From NCBI GenBank assembly GCA_035539075.1, contig DATLJB010000099.1, forward strand, positions 1 through 64,000: a stretch of 64,000 nt of DNA, read 5' to 3'. A program made the translations under genes and the position numbers. A model generated the notes under the pieces. The model ran no database searches. It saw nothing but the letters and a program-made list of their open reading frames with translations, and was not told where the DNA came from. Shown piece by piece: positions 52,679 through 61,187 of this stretch; positions within the stretch are counted from its first letter, which is position 1; the number at the start of each line of letters is the position of its first letter. Origin of the DNA: Dongia_B sp035539075 (GTDB lineage: Bacteria > Pseudomonadota > Alphaproteobacteria > Dongiales > Dongiaceae).

Positions 52679-53208
52679 TTCACTCTCCGTAACTCGGGCC
52701 GCGTATCCGGCCGGTCGCCGCCATCCATCATCTGCCGTAATTTCTCGCGTCCGCGGCTGAGGCGCGACATCACCGTGCCGATGGGAATATCGAGCACGGC
52801 CGCGACCTCCGCATAGCCGAGCCCCTCCACCGCCACCAGCAGCAGCACCTGGCGCTGGTCGTCGGCCAGGGTTTCGAAACTGCGCATCAGGTCGCGCCAG
52901 CGCAGCGCATCCTCCTGGGTCGCGGGCGTGCCCGGCTGCAATCCGTCATCCGCCTCCAGCGAGATGTCGAAGCGGCGCACATGGTTCTTGCGCAGGCGGC
53001 TGACGAAAATATTGTGCATGATGGTGAAGAGCCAGGACTTCATGTTGACGACATCGCTCCGCACCCGCAGCCGGTCGACCGCGCGCAGCAGGGATTCCTG
53101 CACCAGGTCGTCGGCATCGCGGCCGTCCCGCGACAGGACATAGGCATAGCGCCGCAAGGCCGGGATGTGATCGGCCAGCAGATCCAGCATCGTCGGTTCC
53201 CGCGTCAT
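52675..53208 (-). CDS. ECF RNA polymerase sigma factor
   Basis: The 177-residue product has sigma regions 2 (LRRYAYVLSRDGRDADDLVQ, SWLFTIMHNIFVSRLRKNHV) and 4 (DDQRQVLLLVAVEGLGYAEV, GTVMSRLSRGREKLRQMM). It has no extra domain. With the anti-sigma gene downstream it forms the usual cell-surface signalling pair. Its ATG overlaps the DUF305 stop by ATGA at 53,205-53,208. It probably activates its own operon; a promoter could not be fixed by eye. Confidence 0.9.
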   Translation of the reverse strand: MTREPTMLDLLADHIPALRRYAYVLSRDGRDADDLVQESLLRAVDRLRVRSDVVNMKSWLFTIMHNIFVSRLRKNHVRRFDISLEADDGLQPGTPATQEDALRWRDLMRSFETLADDQRQVLLLVAVEGLGYAEVAAVLDIPIGTVMSRLSRGREKLRQMMDGGDRPDTRPELRRVK

Positions 53209-53954
53209 GGCACCGCCGTGCCCTGGTTGCCTGCGCCCTGGTCGCCGGTGCGCTGGTCGCCCGTGCCCTGGCCACCCGTGTCCTGGCTACCGGGGCCGGG
53301 GGCCGCCGGCGGCATATCCATCTTCATCCCGTCCATCGCATGGGTTCCCGTCATCTGCATCGCCGCGCCACCGGTCATACCCGGCGTCGACTGCTGGCCG
53401 GCGTCGATATCTTGCAGCACCAGCTGCATGACTGCAATTTCCTGCTGCTGGGTGACAATGATCTCCTCGGCAAGGCGGCGCAGGCGCGGGTCCTTGCCAT
53501 AGGCCATCTCCAGCTGCGCCATGTCGATGGCGCCCTGGTGATGCGGGATCATCATGCGGGCGAAGTCGCGATCGGCATTGCCGGTATAAGGCAGATCCAT
53601 CGCCATATGCATGTCCATCATCGCCTTGCTCATGGCGGTGTTGAAGGCATCGCCGGCCGGTGTCGCGGTGGCGGGTGCTGCCACGGCCTTCAGGGCTTCG
53701 GCATGGGCCGTCATCGCCGATTCCCGCCACAGCAGGAAGCCGCCGGCCAGGCCGAAGAGGGCGAGGCCGGCAGCCAGGGCCGAGCGCAGGACCCGGCGTG
53801 ACGACGGCGGCGTCGCAGCGATCTGCGCCGCTTCGGCCTCTACCGGCCCGATGCCGAAGGCGGCGAAGATCGGGTCGTCGGGATGTGGTCGCTCGACGTG
53901 GCCCGGCCGTTCATGCGCGCCATGCCGGTCTTCCATCCTGTCAGCGTTCTTCAT
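53205..53954 (-). CDS. DUF305 protein, membrane-anchored
   Basis: The 249-residue product has a membrane helix near residue 60 (LRSALAAGLALFGLAGGFLL), then the DUF305 four-helix pattern: NRDFARMMIPHHQGAIDMAQ-like sequence with PHHQGAIDMA, DPRLRRLAEEIIVTQQQEIA, VMQLVLQDIDAG. It is often linked to metal resistance (CopM-like). The tail is made of 15-bp-coded repeats (GGQGTGDQRTGDQGAGNQGT). ATG at 53,954 has AAGGAA 7 bases ahead. It couples into the sigma-factor gene. Confidence 0.85.
   Translation of the reverse strand: MKNADRMEDRHGAHERPGHVERPHPDDPIFAAFGIGPVEAEAAQIAATPPSSRRVLRSALAAGLALFGLAGGFLLWRESAMTAHAEALKAVAAPATATPAGDAFNTAMSKAMMDMHMAMDLPYTGNADRDFARMMIPHHQGAIDMAQLEMAYGKDPRLRRLAEEIIVTQQQEIAVMQLVLQDIDAGQQSTPGMTGGAAMQMTGTHAMDGMKMDMPPAAPGPGSQDTGGQGTGDQRTGDQGAGNQGTAVP
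53220..53294. repeat. In-frame 15-bp tandem repeat in DUF305 gene
   Basis: Five units of a 15-bp sequence close to GCCCTGGTCGCCGGT encode five-residue repeats at the very C-terminus of the DUF305 protein. Confidence 0.9.
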
Positions 53955-54013
53955 CGCCACGTTCCTTTCGCAACCTGAGAGGGCGCAGCGGGCAGCCGCG
54001 CCCCCAATCTTCC

Positions 54014-55540
54014 TTAGGGCAGGGCCGCCTGGACCTGCACCGGCGCACCCGTCTTGTCACCCTCGATGGGCGCGATCACCAGATAGCGGCGCTGATCAGC
54101 CGCATCGGATTTGATCACCTGGCGGATCGGCCCGACCGCATTGACGATGGCGGCGCCCGCCGGATTGGCCTTGAACTGGGCCAAAGGCTCCAGCATGCCG
54201 CCGCCTTTGGGATCGCTCGCCAGAGCGAGCACATAGGTGCTGGCGGGCTTGAGGCCGGTCGCCGCCGCCTGCAGCACCTGGGTGATGCCCTGGCTGTAGA
54301 GCGTCACGCGGGTTGCCGACTTGCCGTCGCTGCCGTTGAGTGCGAGCTGCGCCGATTGGCCGGCGGTGCCGAGCGGCTGCAGATTGGCAACCGATGTGGC
54401 GGGATCGTCGACCGCATTCGGCGCGTAGATGATGGCCTGCGGCGCCTGGCCGATCGGCACGCTGGCGACGACCTTGTTGGTGGCCGTATCGATCGCCATC
54501 ATCAGGTCGCTGTTCTCGTTGCCGACATAGACGCGGCTGCCGTCGCCCGAGGGCCAGACGCCATGCGGCATGTCGGCGACCGGCACCGTCGCCACCAGAT
54601 GGAAGTCCTTGGTATCGAAGACCTTGACCTCGCGAAGCCCGCCGATGGTGACATAGGCGAAGCTGCCCCGCGGCGTCGCGGCGATATTGACATGGTTGGT
54701 AATGGGGCCGGTGGCGATATCCGCCAGCATGTTGAAGGGCGGCCTGCCGTTGAAGACCTGGACTTTGCCGACATCCTTCAGGGTGAACCAGACCTGGTCT
54801 CCTTCCGGCGTCACGGCGATATTCGGGCAGAAGGGCGAATCCTGTTTCACCTCGCCGACCTTCTGCTTGCTGGCGACGTCGAAGATTGTCGTCACCGGTT
54901 CGAAGCTGGAGCAGACATAGCCGTATTTGCCGTCGGGCGAGAACATGGTCATGCCGGGACCGTTCGGCAGCTTGATGCGGCCGGTCTCCGCGAAGCTCTT
55001 GCCATCCAGCACCGAAACGTAATCCTCGCCGCGCACCGTCACCCAGACTTCCTTGCCGTCCGGCGTATAGAAGGCCTCGTGCGGCGAGCGGCCGACATAG
55101 GTGGTCGCCAGTACCTTGTTGCTTTGCGTGTCGATGAAGGTGACGGAATTGGAACCGATCGACACCACCGCCAGGGTATGGCGGTCGGGCGAGATGCCCA
55201 TGCCATGCACCAGCACCTGGCCGCGATAGAGCGGCGAGAAGTTCATCGGCTGCGGATCGCCGAGGCGGATCAGGCCGAGCAGCTTGTTGTCGGCCGGGTC
55301 GATCACTGAGACGGTGTTGGAAAACTGCTCGGCGGCATAGACGCGGTCGTGATGGCTGACCGGCACGTTGGGCTCGACGACGCTGTTCGGCGCATAGCCG
55401 GGTGCTGCGTCATCGGCAAGGGCGGGCGCGATGGCCCCGGCCGCAAGCAGGCTCGCGCAAGCCACGCCCGCGAAGGCCACGCTCGAGAGCAGGGCGGCGA
55501 GCCGGCGGCGGGAGGTTTGCGGCGGAAGCGGGTGATGCAT
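54014..55540 (-). CDS. YVTN-type beta-propeller protein, exported
   Basis: The 508-residue product has a signal peptide (LAALLSSVAFAGVACASLLA, cut before DDAAPGY) and seven-blade YVTN/YncE-like repeats: RVYAAEQFSNTVSVIDPADN, KLLGLIRLGDPQPMNFSPLY, VTFIDTQSNKVLATTYVGRS and others. Such propellers bind metals or partner proteins in the periplasm. It is the first gene of the operon with DUF305, ECF sigma factor and anti-sigma factor, 60 bp upstream of the second. A C-terminal segment (PKGGGMLEPLAQFKANPAGA) is outside the propeller. Confidence 0.9.
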   Translation of the reverse strand: MHHPLPPQTSRRRLAALLSSVAFAGVACASLLAAGAIAPALADDAAPGYAPNSVVEPNVPVSHHDRVYAAEQFSNTVSVIDPADNKLLGLIRLGDPQPMNFSPLYRGQVLVHGMGISPDRHTLAVVSIGSNSVTFIDTQSNKVLATTYVGRSPHEAFYTPDGKEVWVTVRGEDYVSVLDGKSFAETGRIKLPNGPGMTMFSPDGKYGYVCSSFEPVTTIFDVASKQKVGEVKQDSPFCPNIAVTPEGDQVWFTLKDVGKVQVFNGRPPFNMLADIATGPITNHVNIAATPRGSFAYVTIGGLREVKVFDTKDFHLVATVPVADMPHGVWPSGDGSRVYVGNENSDLMMAIDTATNKVVASVPIGQAPQAIIYAPNAVDDPATSVANLQPLGTAGQSAQLALNGSDGKSATRVTLYSQGITQVLQAAATGLKPASTYVLALASDPKGGGMLEPLAQFKANPAGAAIVNAVGPIRQVIKSDAADQRRYLVIAPIEGDKTGAPVQVQAALP

Positions 55541-55748
55541 GATCTGATCCTTCGTGATAAAGCGCGGCGGCGTTCCGCCGGTGATTGCTATTGATGCAGG
55601 CGGCGCGATAAGGCCGAGAGGCGGCGCGGTCTTTCGTCGGGAGTGCGGCCATCAATGCCGACGCGCGATAACAGCACACCGGCATCGATGGTCCGCGCCG
55701 CAGGAAGCATTCCTCGCCGCGGGCTTCGGGGAACTCATGAAACCCGGC

Positions 55749-56234
55749 TCAGTAGCTCGCCTGCGGATTGATCTGCCAGATCTCGTCGACCAGCTTGTTG
55801 TTGCGCCACACCGTCACGTAATGGACCTTCAGCGGCTTGGCGCCGGTCAGAACCATATCGGCGGCGACCGTGCTGCCCTGGGGATTGCCGGCCTCGCTGA
55901 GATTGACGATCCGGGTTTGCAGCTTGTGCTGTCCGTCGATCCCCTGGGCCTTGGCGAATTTGCTCCAGACCGTGTTGATGGCGCCTGCATCGCCGTAGAT
56001 CCCGTCGAGCGGCCCGCCGACCCATTGCAAGGTTGCCTGGGGAGCATAGGCGGCGGCGAGGCCGGCGACGTCGCCGGCGCCGATGGCGGCGATGCGCTGG
56101 GTCATCATATCCGTGGCGGGGCTGGCGGCGGCAATGCCGGCCAGATTGGTGCTGGCCCAGGCCCCCAGGAAGCCCGCGACAAGCAGGGCCAAGCGTCTGG
56201 TAGGGCGGGCCTTTTTGAGATCGGCTGAAGTCAT
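55749..56234 (-). CDS. Exported NTF2/SnoaL-like protein
   Basis: The 161-residue product has a signal peptide (RRLALLVAGFLGAWASTNLA, cut near GIAAA) and an NTF2-like fold: RIAAIGAGDVAGLAAAYAPQ, ATLQWVGGPLDGIYGDAGAI and HYVTVWRNNKLVDEIWQINP. This family binds small ligands or degrades xenobiotics; the role is unknown. It stands 208 bp upstream of the operon on the same strand. Confidence 0.8.
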   Translation of the reverse strand: MTSADLKKARPTRRLALLVAGFLGAWASTNLAGIAAASPATDMMTQRIAAIGAGDVAGLAAAYAPQATLQWVGGPLDGIYGDAGAINTVWSKFAKAQGIDGQHKLQTRIVNLSEAGNPQGSTVAADMVLTGAKPLKVHYVTVWRNNKLVDEIWQINPQASY

Positions 56235-56456
56235 GGATAAGTCCCTCGTTCGTTATCCGGTGCAATTTGTCCAACAGGTTGTCCGACATAGGCATCGACG
56301 CCGCCGTGCGGCGGTTATTCCACCGGCCGGAAAAATTTGGCGACTGGCAAATCAGCGACCGGCGCCGCGATTTCATTGGGAGGCCGAATCGTGGAATCCT
56401 GGAACCGGCGGCCGGCAGCGAGGTGCGCGGGCCGATGACAGCGATGCGATGGAAAG

Positions 56457-57308
56457 ATGACGGCCGGAAAACTGAAGATCGCCACGGCGCAGAGCGAGAT
56501 CTCGGCCGATATCGGCGCCAATGGGCGCCTGATCCGCAGCCTGGCAAAGCAGGCGGCGCAGGCGGGCGCGCGGCTGGTGCATTTTCCGGAAGGTGCCCTC
56601 TCCGGCTATGTGAAGGCGCAGATCAAGGACTGGAAAGATGTCGATTGGGCGGGGTTGCGCGCGGAGCTGGAAGAAACCGCGGCACTGGCCGGCCGGCTGG
56701 GCATCTGGATGGTGCTTGGCGCCAATCACCCGCTGACGCCACCCAACCGGCCGCATAACAGTCTCTACGTCATCTCTGATCAAGGAAGGCTCGCCGCGCG
56801 CTATGACAAGCGGCGCTGCTCACATAGCGAGATCACGGATTGGTATACGCCCGGCAGCGAGGCGACGGTTTTTGCTGTCGATGATTTCCGCTTCGGCTGC
56901 GCGCTTTGCATCGAGATCCGCTTTGCCGATCTCTTTGCTGCCTATGAGCGCGCCGATGTCGATTGCATGCTGTTTTCGGCCTATGCCAGCGACCCGATGA
57001 TGGGCGTCACCGCGCAGGCGCATGCGGCGATGAACCTCTATTGGCTCAGCCTCTCCACCCCGGCGCAATGCAGCCGCGGCGGGGAGGACGGCCTGCCGAG
57101 CGGATTGATCGCGCCGACCGGGCACTATGCCGCGGGCGGCATGCCGGGCCGCTCGATGCTGGTCGTGCATGAGATGGACAAGAACGCGCCGGACCTCGAT
57201 CTCTGGCTCAACCGGGCGCGGCCCTGGCGCAGAGCCGCCCGTGAGGGCGGTATCTATGAACCGCGTTACGTCAGCGATGCGCGCAGCAGCAACCGGCGAG
57301 CCTTTTAG
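56457..57308 (+). CDS. Carbon-nitrogen hydrolase (nitrilase family)
   Basis: The 283-residue protein has the nitrilase catalytic triad: Glu in HFPEGALSGY near residue 45, Lys in RYDKRRCSHSEITDWYTPG near 118, and Cys in FRFGCALCIEIRFADLF near 152. Members hydrolyse amides or nitriles; the substrate is not clear. The context gives no further clue. The C-terminus is normal for the family. Confidence 0.9.
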   Translation: MTAGKLKIATAQSEISADIGANGRLIRSLAKQAAQAGARLVHFPEGALSGYVKAQIKDWKDVDWAGLRAELEETAALAGRLGIWMVLGANHPLTPPNRPHNSLYVISDQGRLAARYDKRRCSHSEITDWYTPGSEATVFAVDDFRFGCALCIEIRFADLFAAYERADVDCMLFSAYASDPMMGVTAQAHAAMNLYWLSLSTPAQCSRGGEDGLPSGLIAPTGHYAAGGMPGRSMLVVHEMDKNAPDLDLWLNRARPWRRAAREGGIYEPRYVSDARSSNRRAF

Positions 57309-57630
57309 ATACCGATCGCGCCCCGAACATGGCCGGACGGCATACCGAGCGGGCATAGCCGAGCGGTAGTATAGCCGAGCGGTAGTCGTGCGTGCAGTCA
57401 GCCCGGGCGCCTTTATTTTGGCACCCGCCTTGTATCTTGAAAATTCGGGGCCATGTGTATGAAGACGCCAAAAATAATCAATCAATAATAACCTGGCTTC
57501 TCCTGGTCGTTCGACGCGTCCCCCCAGTATTTGCCTGATAGAGCATTCGACTGTGACACCGATCTCGATTGCGCCCGATCCTGGGCGCGGCGGGTTCGGA
57601 AAGGCCATGACCTGGCCAAAGGAGCGCCCC
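57309..57630. other. Intergenic region with short repeats
   Basis: A 15-16 bp repeat (units like AGCCGAGCGGTAGTAT) occupies about 57,343-57,389. No gene is seen before the entericidin gene. A direct upstream promoter could not be fixed. Confidence 0.5.
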
Positions 57631-57789
57631 ATGTATCGTTTCAGGGCATGCAATCTCACGAAAATGACGGCTGTCAGCTTTGCACTGCTTATGCTGCTGG
57701 CTGCCTGCAATACGACCGCCGGCGCCGGAAAGGATATCTCTGCCGCCGGCCACGCCATCACCAAGAGCGCGGATGAGCATTCAAACTAG
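57631..57789 (+). CDS. Entericidin A/B-family lipoprotein
   Basis: The 52-residue product has an N-terminal signal with lipobox LLAAC (cut before the Cys), then NTTAGAGKDISAAGHAITKS. The pattern GxGkDi..aG.ai..sA is typical of entericidin EcnA/B. Entericidins are tiny envelope lipoproteins associated with stress-induced lysis (EcnB) and its antidote (EcnA). Only one copy is seen here. Confidence 0.85.
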   Translation: MYRFRACNLTKMTAVSFALLMLLAACNTTAGAGKDISAAGHAITKSADEHSN

Positions 57790-57916
57790 CGCCTTCATCC
57801 TTGCAGGCCTTCATATCAGCCGAGCCGAGCGGGCTCGCAGGGCGGCGTTTCAAACGGCACGGCATGATCACTGACGCACGGCCCGGTGAGACGCTCGCTT
57901 GGGAAAGGTGATCTCA

Positions 57917-58003
57917 ATGAAATACTTCACGCCGCCGATCGTCATTCCGACCGCGATTTTTGTCGTCGTCGTGGTCTTGGCATTCCTGCGCTTCCATGCA
58001 TAG
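57917..58003 (+). CDS. 28-residue membrane peptide
   Basis: An ATG at 57,917 with GGGAAAGGTG 7 bases ahead opens 28 codons to a TAG at 58,001-58,003. The peptide reads MKYFTPPIVIPTAIFVVVVV, then LAFLRFHA: one hydrophobic helix. Its codon use fits the core genes. It lies between entericidin and DUF1003 genes, so it may be a small envelope stress peptide. Existence is likely but unproven. Confidence 0.55.
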   Translation: MKYFTPPIVIPTAIFVVVVVLAFLRFHA

Positions 58004-58126
58004 GGACCGGACAAGATCGATCATGTCGAATGCGAAGCCTTTCCGCGGCGTGAAGATTTGCCGAAACCGGTATCTGCCCGCGTGGTCCTGAATGGCGGCG
58101 CTGTCGCTGCTTCCGAAGGAAAGCGA

Positions 58127-58711
58127 ATGATCATGAACGAGCAGGTGCGTCAGTTCGCCGAGCAGCTTCTGGCGACCGGTGTCGATCAGCTATCTGAGCG
58201 TGAACGACGGGTTGTCGCCTGGCTGGCAAAGCGAGCGCAGGTCAGCCGCGACGTCAACCACGCCTTCGAGGAACATCGCACATTCGGCGACCGCTTGGCG
58301 GACCGGGTCGCCACGTTCGGCGGCTCCTGGACATTCATTTGCCTGTTCCTCGCGACGCTGGTGATCTGGGTCGTGCTCAACAGCATCGTTCTGGCGGGCG
58401 GATTCGGTGCCTTCGATCCCTATCCCTATATCTTTCTCAACTTGATCCTGTCGATGCTGGCGGCATTGCAAGCACCCATCATCATGATGTCGCAGAACCG
58501 GCAGGCGGCACGCGACCGTGTCGCCGCGGGTCTGGATTATGAGATCAATCTCAAGGCCGAGATCGAGATCATGGCACTGCACGACAAACTGGATGAGATG
58601 CGCTCAACGCATCTTGCAGACCTGTTGCGGACGCAACAGGAACAGTTCCAGCTTCTCTCGCGCCTGGCATCGGCGGGCAATGGCGCGAACCTGCGAGCGC
58701 CCGCGGAATAG
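58127..58711 (+). CDS. DUF1003 membrane protein
   Basis: The 194-residue product has a helical N-terminus (QLSERERRVVAWLAKRAQ), two membrane helices (WTFICLFLATLVIWVVLNSI, PYIFLNLILSMLAALQAPII) with the family signature FDPYPYIFLNLILSMLAALQ and MMSQNRQAARDR, then a coiled-coil tail (IEIMALHDKLDEMRSTHLAD). The role is unknown; it is typically found near stress and transporter genes. ATG at 58,127 is chosen. Confidence 0.9.
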   Translation: MIMNEQVRQFAEQLLATGVDQLSERERRVVAWLAKRAQVSRDVNHAFEEHRTFGDRLADRVATFGGSWTFICLFLATLVIWVVLNSIVLAGGFGAFDPYPYIFLNLILSMLAALQAPIIMMSQNRQAARDRVAAGLDYEINLKAEIEIMALHDKLDEMRSTHLADLLRTQQEQFQLLSRLASAGNGANLRAPAE

Positions 58712-58814
58712 AAAGGCGCCGATCCGTGGCGCCAGTCCGTGGCCCGGTCCGTGGCCCCGGTCCTGCTCAGCTTGGCGTATTCGTTTCATTCATTAACATT
58801 TCGACGAGACATTC

Positions 58815-59090
58815 ATGAAGACCACGCATTCATACCCAACGAACAGATTCGCTTTTCAGGACCCGCCGCAAGTGGCGCCGGTCCGGGCAGCCCCGCCCAG
58901 TCCGGTACAGCCCAGTCCGGTGCAGCCCAGTCCGGTGCAGCCCAGTGCGGTCCAGCCCAACCCGGTCCAGAGCGGCGGGGCGCTGCCCGACAAGGGCGGG
59001 CCGGGTGACGCACCGGAAGCAATGCAGGCGCAACCAAGCGCGGATAAAGAGCCGGGGCGCCCGATCCTGCATCTCAATACGCGGCCCTGA
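58815..59090 (+). CDS. Small Pro-rich protein with SPVQP repeats
   Basis: The 91-residue product holds five PSPVQ-type repeats at residues 28-52 (PSPVQ x3, PSAVQ, PNPVQ), coded by 15-bp units at 58,896-58,970. The end reads EPGRPILHLNTRP. It has no signal and no recognisable domain. The frame lies within a row of small same-strand genes. Whether it is translated is likely but not proven. Confidence 0.5.
   Translation: MKTTHSYPTNRFAFQDPPQVAPVRAAPPSPVQPSPVQPSPVQPSAVQPNPVQSGGALPDKGGPGDAPEAMQAQPSADKEPGRPILHLNTRP
58896..58970. repeat. In-frame 15-bp tandem repeat
   Basis: Five units near CCCAGTCCGGTGCAG are in tandem. The first three are nearly identical, and the later two have drifted. Confidence 0.95.
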
Positions 59091-59123
59091 TCCCAATTCA
59101 ACTTGACCCCAGAGGAGAACGTC

Positions 59124-59426
59124 ATGACCATACGCACAACGACCCGAAATGTGATCTTCCGCTACCCCTTTGTCCTCAGCGGGCTTGATGAGCGGCAACC
59201 TGCCGGCACGTATCAGATCGAGACCGACGACGAGCTGATGGAAGACGTTTCGTTCCTGGCCTATCGGCGGGTTTCGACGCAGATACATTTGCATGCCACA
59301 AGCGACCGACCGGACATCCGGCAGACGATGACCGTCGATCCGAATGAGCTGGAACTGGCTTTGGCGCGCGACGGCGAAACGGAGGGTGCGGATTCACCGC
59401 TCGGCGAACGGCCGGCGATGTCGTGA
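59124..59426 (+). CDS. Small conserved hypothetical protein
   Basis: The 100-residue product begins MTIRTTTRNVIFRYPFVLSG and includes DERQPAGTYQIETDDELMED, VSFLAYRRVSTQIHLHATSD and the tail TMTVDPNELELALARDGETE. It is a beta-rich protein found in similar form in many alphaproteobacteria; function unknown. AGAGGAGAAC precedes the ATG at 59,124. It is 33 bp after the Pro-rich gene. Confidence 0.65.
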   Translation: MTIRTTTRNVIFRYPFVLSGLDERQPAGTYQIETDDELMEDVSFLAYRRVSTQIHLHATSDRPDIRQTMTVDPNELELALARDGETEGADSPLGERPAMS

Positions 59427-59667
59427 CGGCGTCATCGTGAGTTGAGGCGGATTCCCGTTTTACGCGGAACCGCGAAGCGATTCCGTGTAAGATAAACGAT
59501 CCGACTCCAAGGCCGAACGGGCTTGCGGCAATCTAACCCGCCACGCAGATCGATCCATGCATGGATCGGCATGAGCATGGCGGATGCGAAAGAGGCGGAT
59601 ATGAGGGCGGTCGATATCAGGGCTGCGATCACCGCGATATTCACCTGATCTTCGAGGGAGCCGCGTT

Positions 59668-60522
59668 ATGGATATCGGCAAGGTGCTCATCCCGCTCTAT
59701 GACAGCCCGTTCGACAACCGCCTGTTCGATATGGCACAGCAGATCGTCAAGGGCGGTCACGCCTGCCTGCAGGTGGTCTATTTCCGGCCGGCGGTGTCCG
59801 CCATGCCGATTGTCGGGCTGGAGGACGCCGCCGCTGACGGTGTGAGCGAGCGGGATGAGGAAGTCGCGGCGGAGACGACGGAAGCGAATATCCGCGAGAA
59901 TCTGGAATTCTGGGCGCGGCAACATGGCTATTCCATCACCGACGAACACGTGGTGGGAATCCCGTTCCAGCTTTCCTTCAAGGAGCTGGTCGATGATCCC
60001 ACCGAGGCGCTGACGCTGCTCGGCCGCTTGAGCGACCTGATCATCTGCGTGAAGCCGCGCCGCGAGGCCGGATCATCGCAGCAGATTTTCGACACCGCCA
60101 TTTCCGCCACCGGGCGGCTGACCCTGGTGGTTCCCCGAGACCCGCCGGCGGAAATCCTGCAGCATGTCCTGATCGCCTGGGACGGCAGCCTGCAGATCAG
60201 CCATGTCCTGGCCCAGGCGATCAGGTTCCTGCGCCTGGCCGGGCGTATCTCCATTTTCTGCTACCCGGACGCCCATTGCGATCCGACCAGCGTCTGGCAA
60301 TTGATCCAATACCTGGCCTGCCATGGCATCACCGCGCGGCAAGTGGATGTCAGGCGCACCAAGCCCATCGGCGAAGCCCTGACCGAAACAGCCATCGCGG
60401 AAAATGTGAGCCTGATCGCCATGGGCGCCTACGGCCACAGCCGCACGCGCCAGTTCCTGCTGGGCGGGCTGACACGCCACATGCTGAAGAATACGACGCT
60501 GCCGCTGCTGATGACGCACTGA
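59668..60522 (+). CDS. Universal stress protein (UspA family)
   Basis: The 284-residue product has two related Usp-type halves. The second carries VLIAWDGSLQISHVLAQAIR near residue 168, then LIAMGAYGHSRTRQFLLGGL with the ATP-binding G-x2-G-x9-G-S/T pattern. The first begins IGKVLIPLYDSPFDNRLFDM and has VVYFRPAVSAMPIVG. It fits tandem-Usp proteins that bind ATP and are induced by stress. GAGGGAG precedes the ATG. It ends the cluster begun by the entericidin gene. Confidence 0.9.
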   Translation: MDIGKVLIPLYDSPFDNRLFDMAQQIVKGGHACLQVVYFRPAVSAMPIVGLEDAAADGVSERDEEVAAETTEANIRENLEFWARQHGYSITDEHVVGIPFQLSFKELVDDPTEALTLLGRLSDLIICVKPRREAGSSQQIFDTAISATGRLTLVVPRDPPAEILQHVLIAWDGSLQISHVLAQAIRFLRLAGRISIFCYPDAHCDPTSVWQLIQYLACHGITARQVDVRRTKPIGEALTETAIAENVSLIAMGAYGHSRTRQFLLGGLTRHMLKNTTLPLLMTH

Positions 60523-60544
60523 CGAAAACAGCCGGCCCGCCCGC

Positions 60545-60886
60545 TCAGCCGCAGGTGATGGCGGTGATGATGTTCTTGTCGTCGGTGGTGATATTGGCGC
60601 GTTCCGGCACGACGTCATCGGTCGCGGCGGTACCCGGCTTCAGCACCCGCACGCGATGCGACGGCACCGCCGCTTCGAAGAACTGCATCAGGGTGACGTC
60701 GAGCGCCTCGCCGACATGAGCCTGCAGGGCGCTGACCCCACAGGTATCGGAACCCGCCGGCATCGGCGGCGGCGTCTCGCCGGACTTGCCCGAACAGGCG
60801 GTAAGCAGGAGGGTGGCCAGGGCCAGGATTGCAAGAGTCGGGGTTGCAAAGGTCGGGGTTGAAAAAGCGGATAAGGAAACGCGCAT
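60545..60886 (-). CDS. I78-family peptidase inhibitor lipoprotein
   Basis: The 113-residue product has a lipobox after a repeat-rich signal (TPTFATPTLAILALATLLLT, then AC) and the I78 signature CGVSALQAHVGEALDV at the core, with RVRVLKPGTAATDDVVPERA and NITTDDKNIITAITCG. The I78 inhibitors act on subtilisin-like proteases. The 15-bp unit GGTCGGGGTTGCAAA inside the signal coding region adds TPTFA/TPTLA repetition. It converges with the universal stress protein gene. Confidence 0.85.
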   Translation of the reverse strand: MRVSLSAFSTPTFATPTLAILALATLLLTACSGKSGETPPPMPAGSDTCGVSALQAHVGEALDVTLMQFFEAAVPSHRVRVLKPGTAATDDVVPERANITTDDKNIITAITCG

Positions 60887-61187
60887 TACGGGCCTGGGGT
60901 CAATCGCCTGTTGGTCAATCGGATGGTGGCCCATCAAAACAAAAGCCTCGGCGGCGATCAAGGGGCGGCAACGTCGCGGCTGGGCGCGAAAAAGTGCTGC
61001 TTTGCGCCAAAGGGGAACCATTGTGCTGATTGCACGTTGGCCTTGGCGTGATAGCCTGGACGCCAGAATTGACGCGGGACGGCGTCAACAAGCTGGCACG
61101 GAAGCAGGATCGCAGGCGACGGGCGGCACAGGACCGCAGGGCGATCGCGCCTCGGGCAGGGTGCCGGGATAGGGGTGAGGGGGAAGC

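Noticed and set aside
59432..59690. Minus-strand frames before the universal stress gene
   Set aside because: No ribosome site, no domain, opposite to the direction of the cluster.
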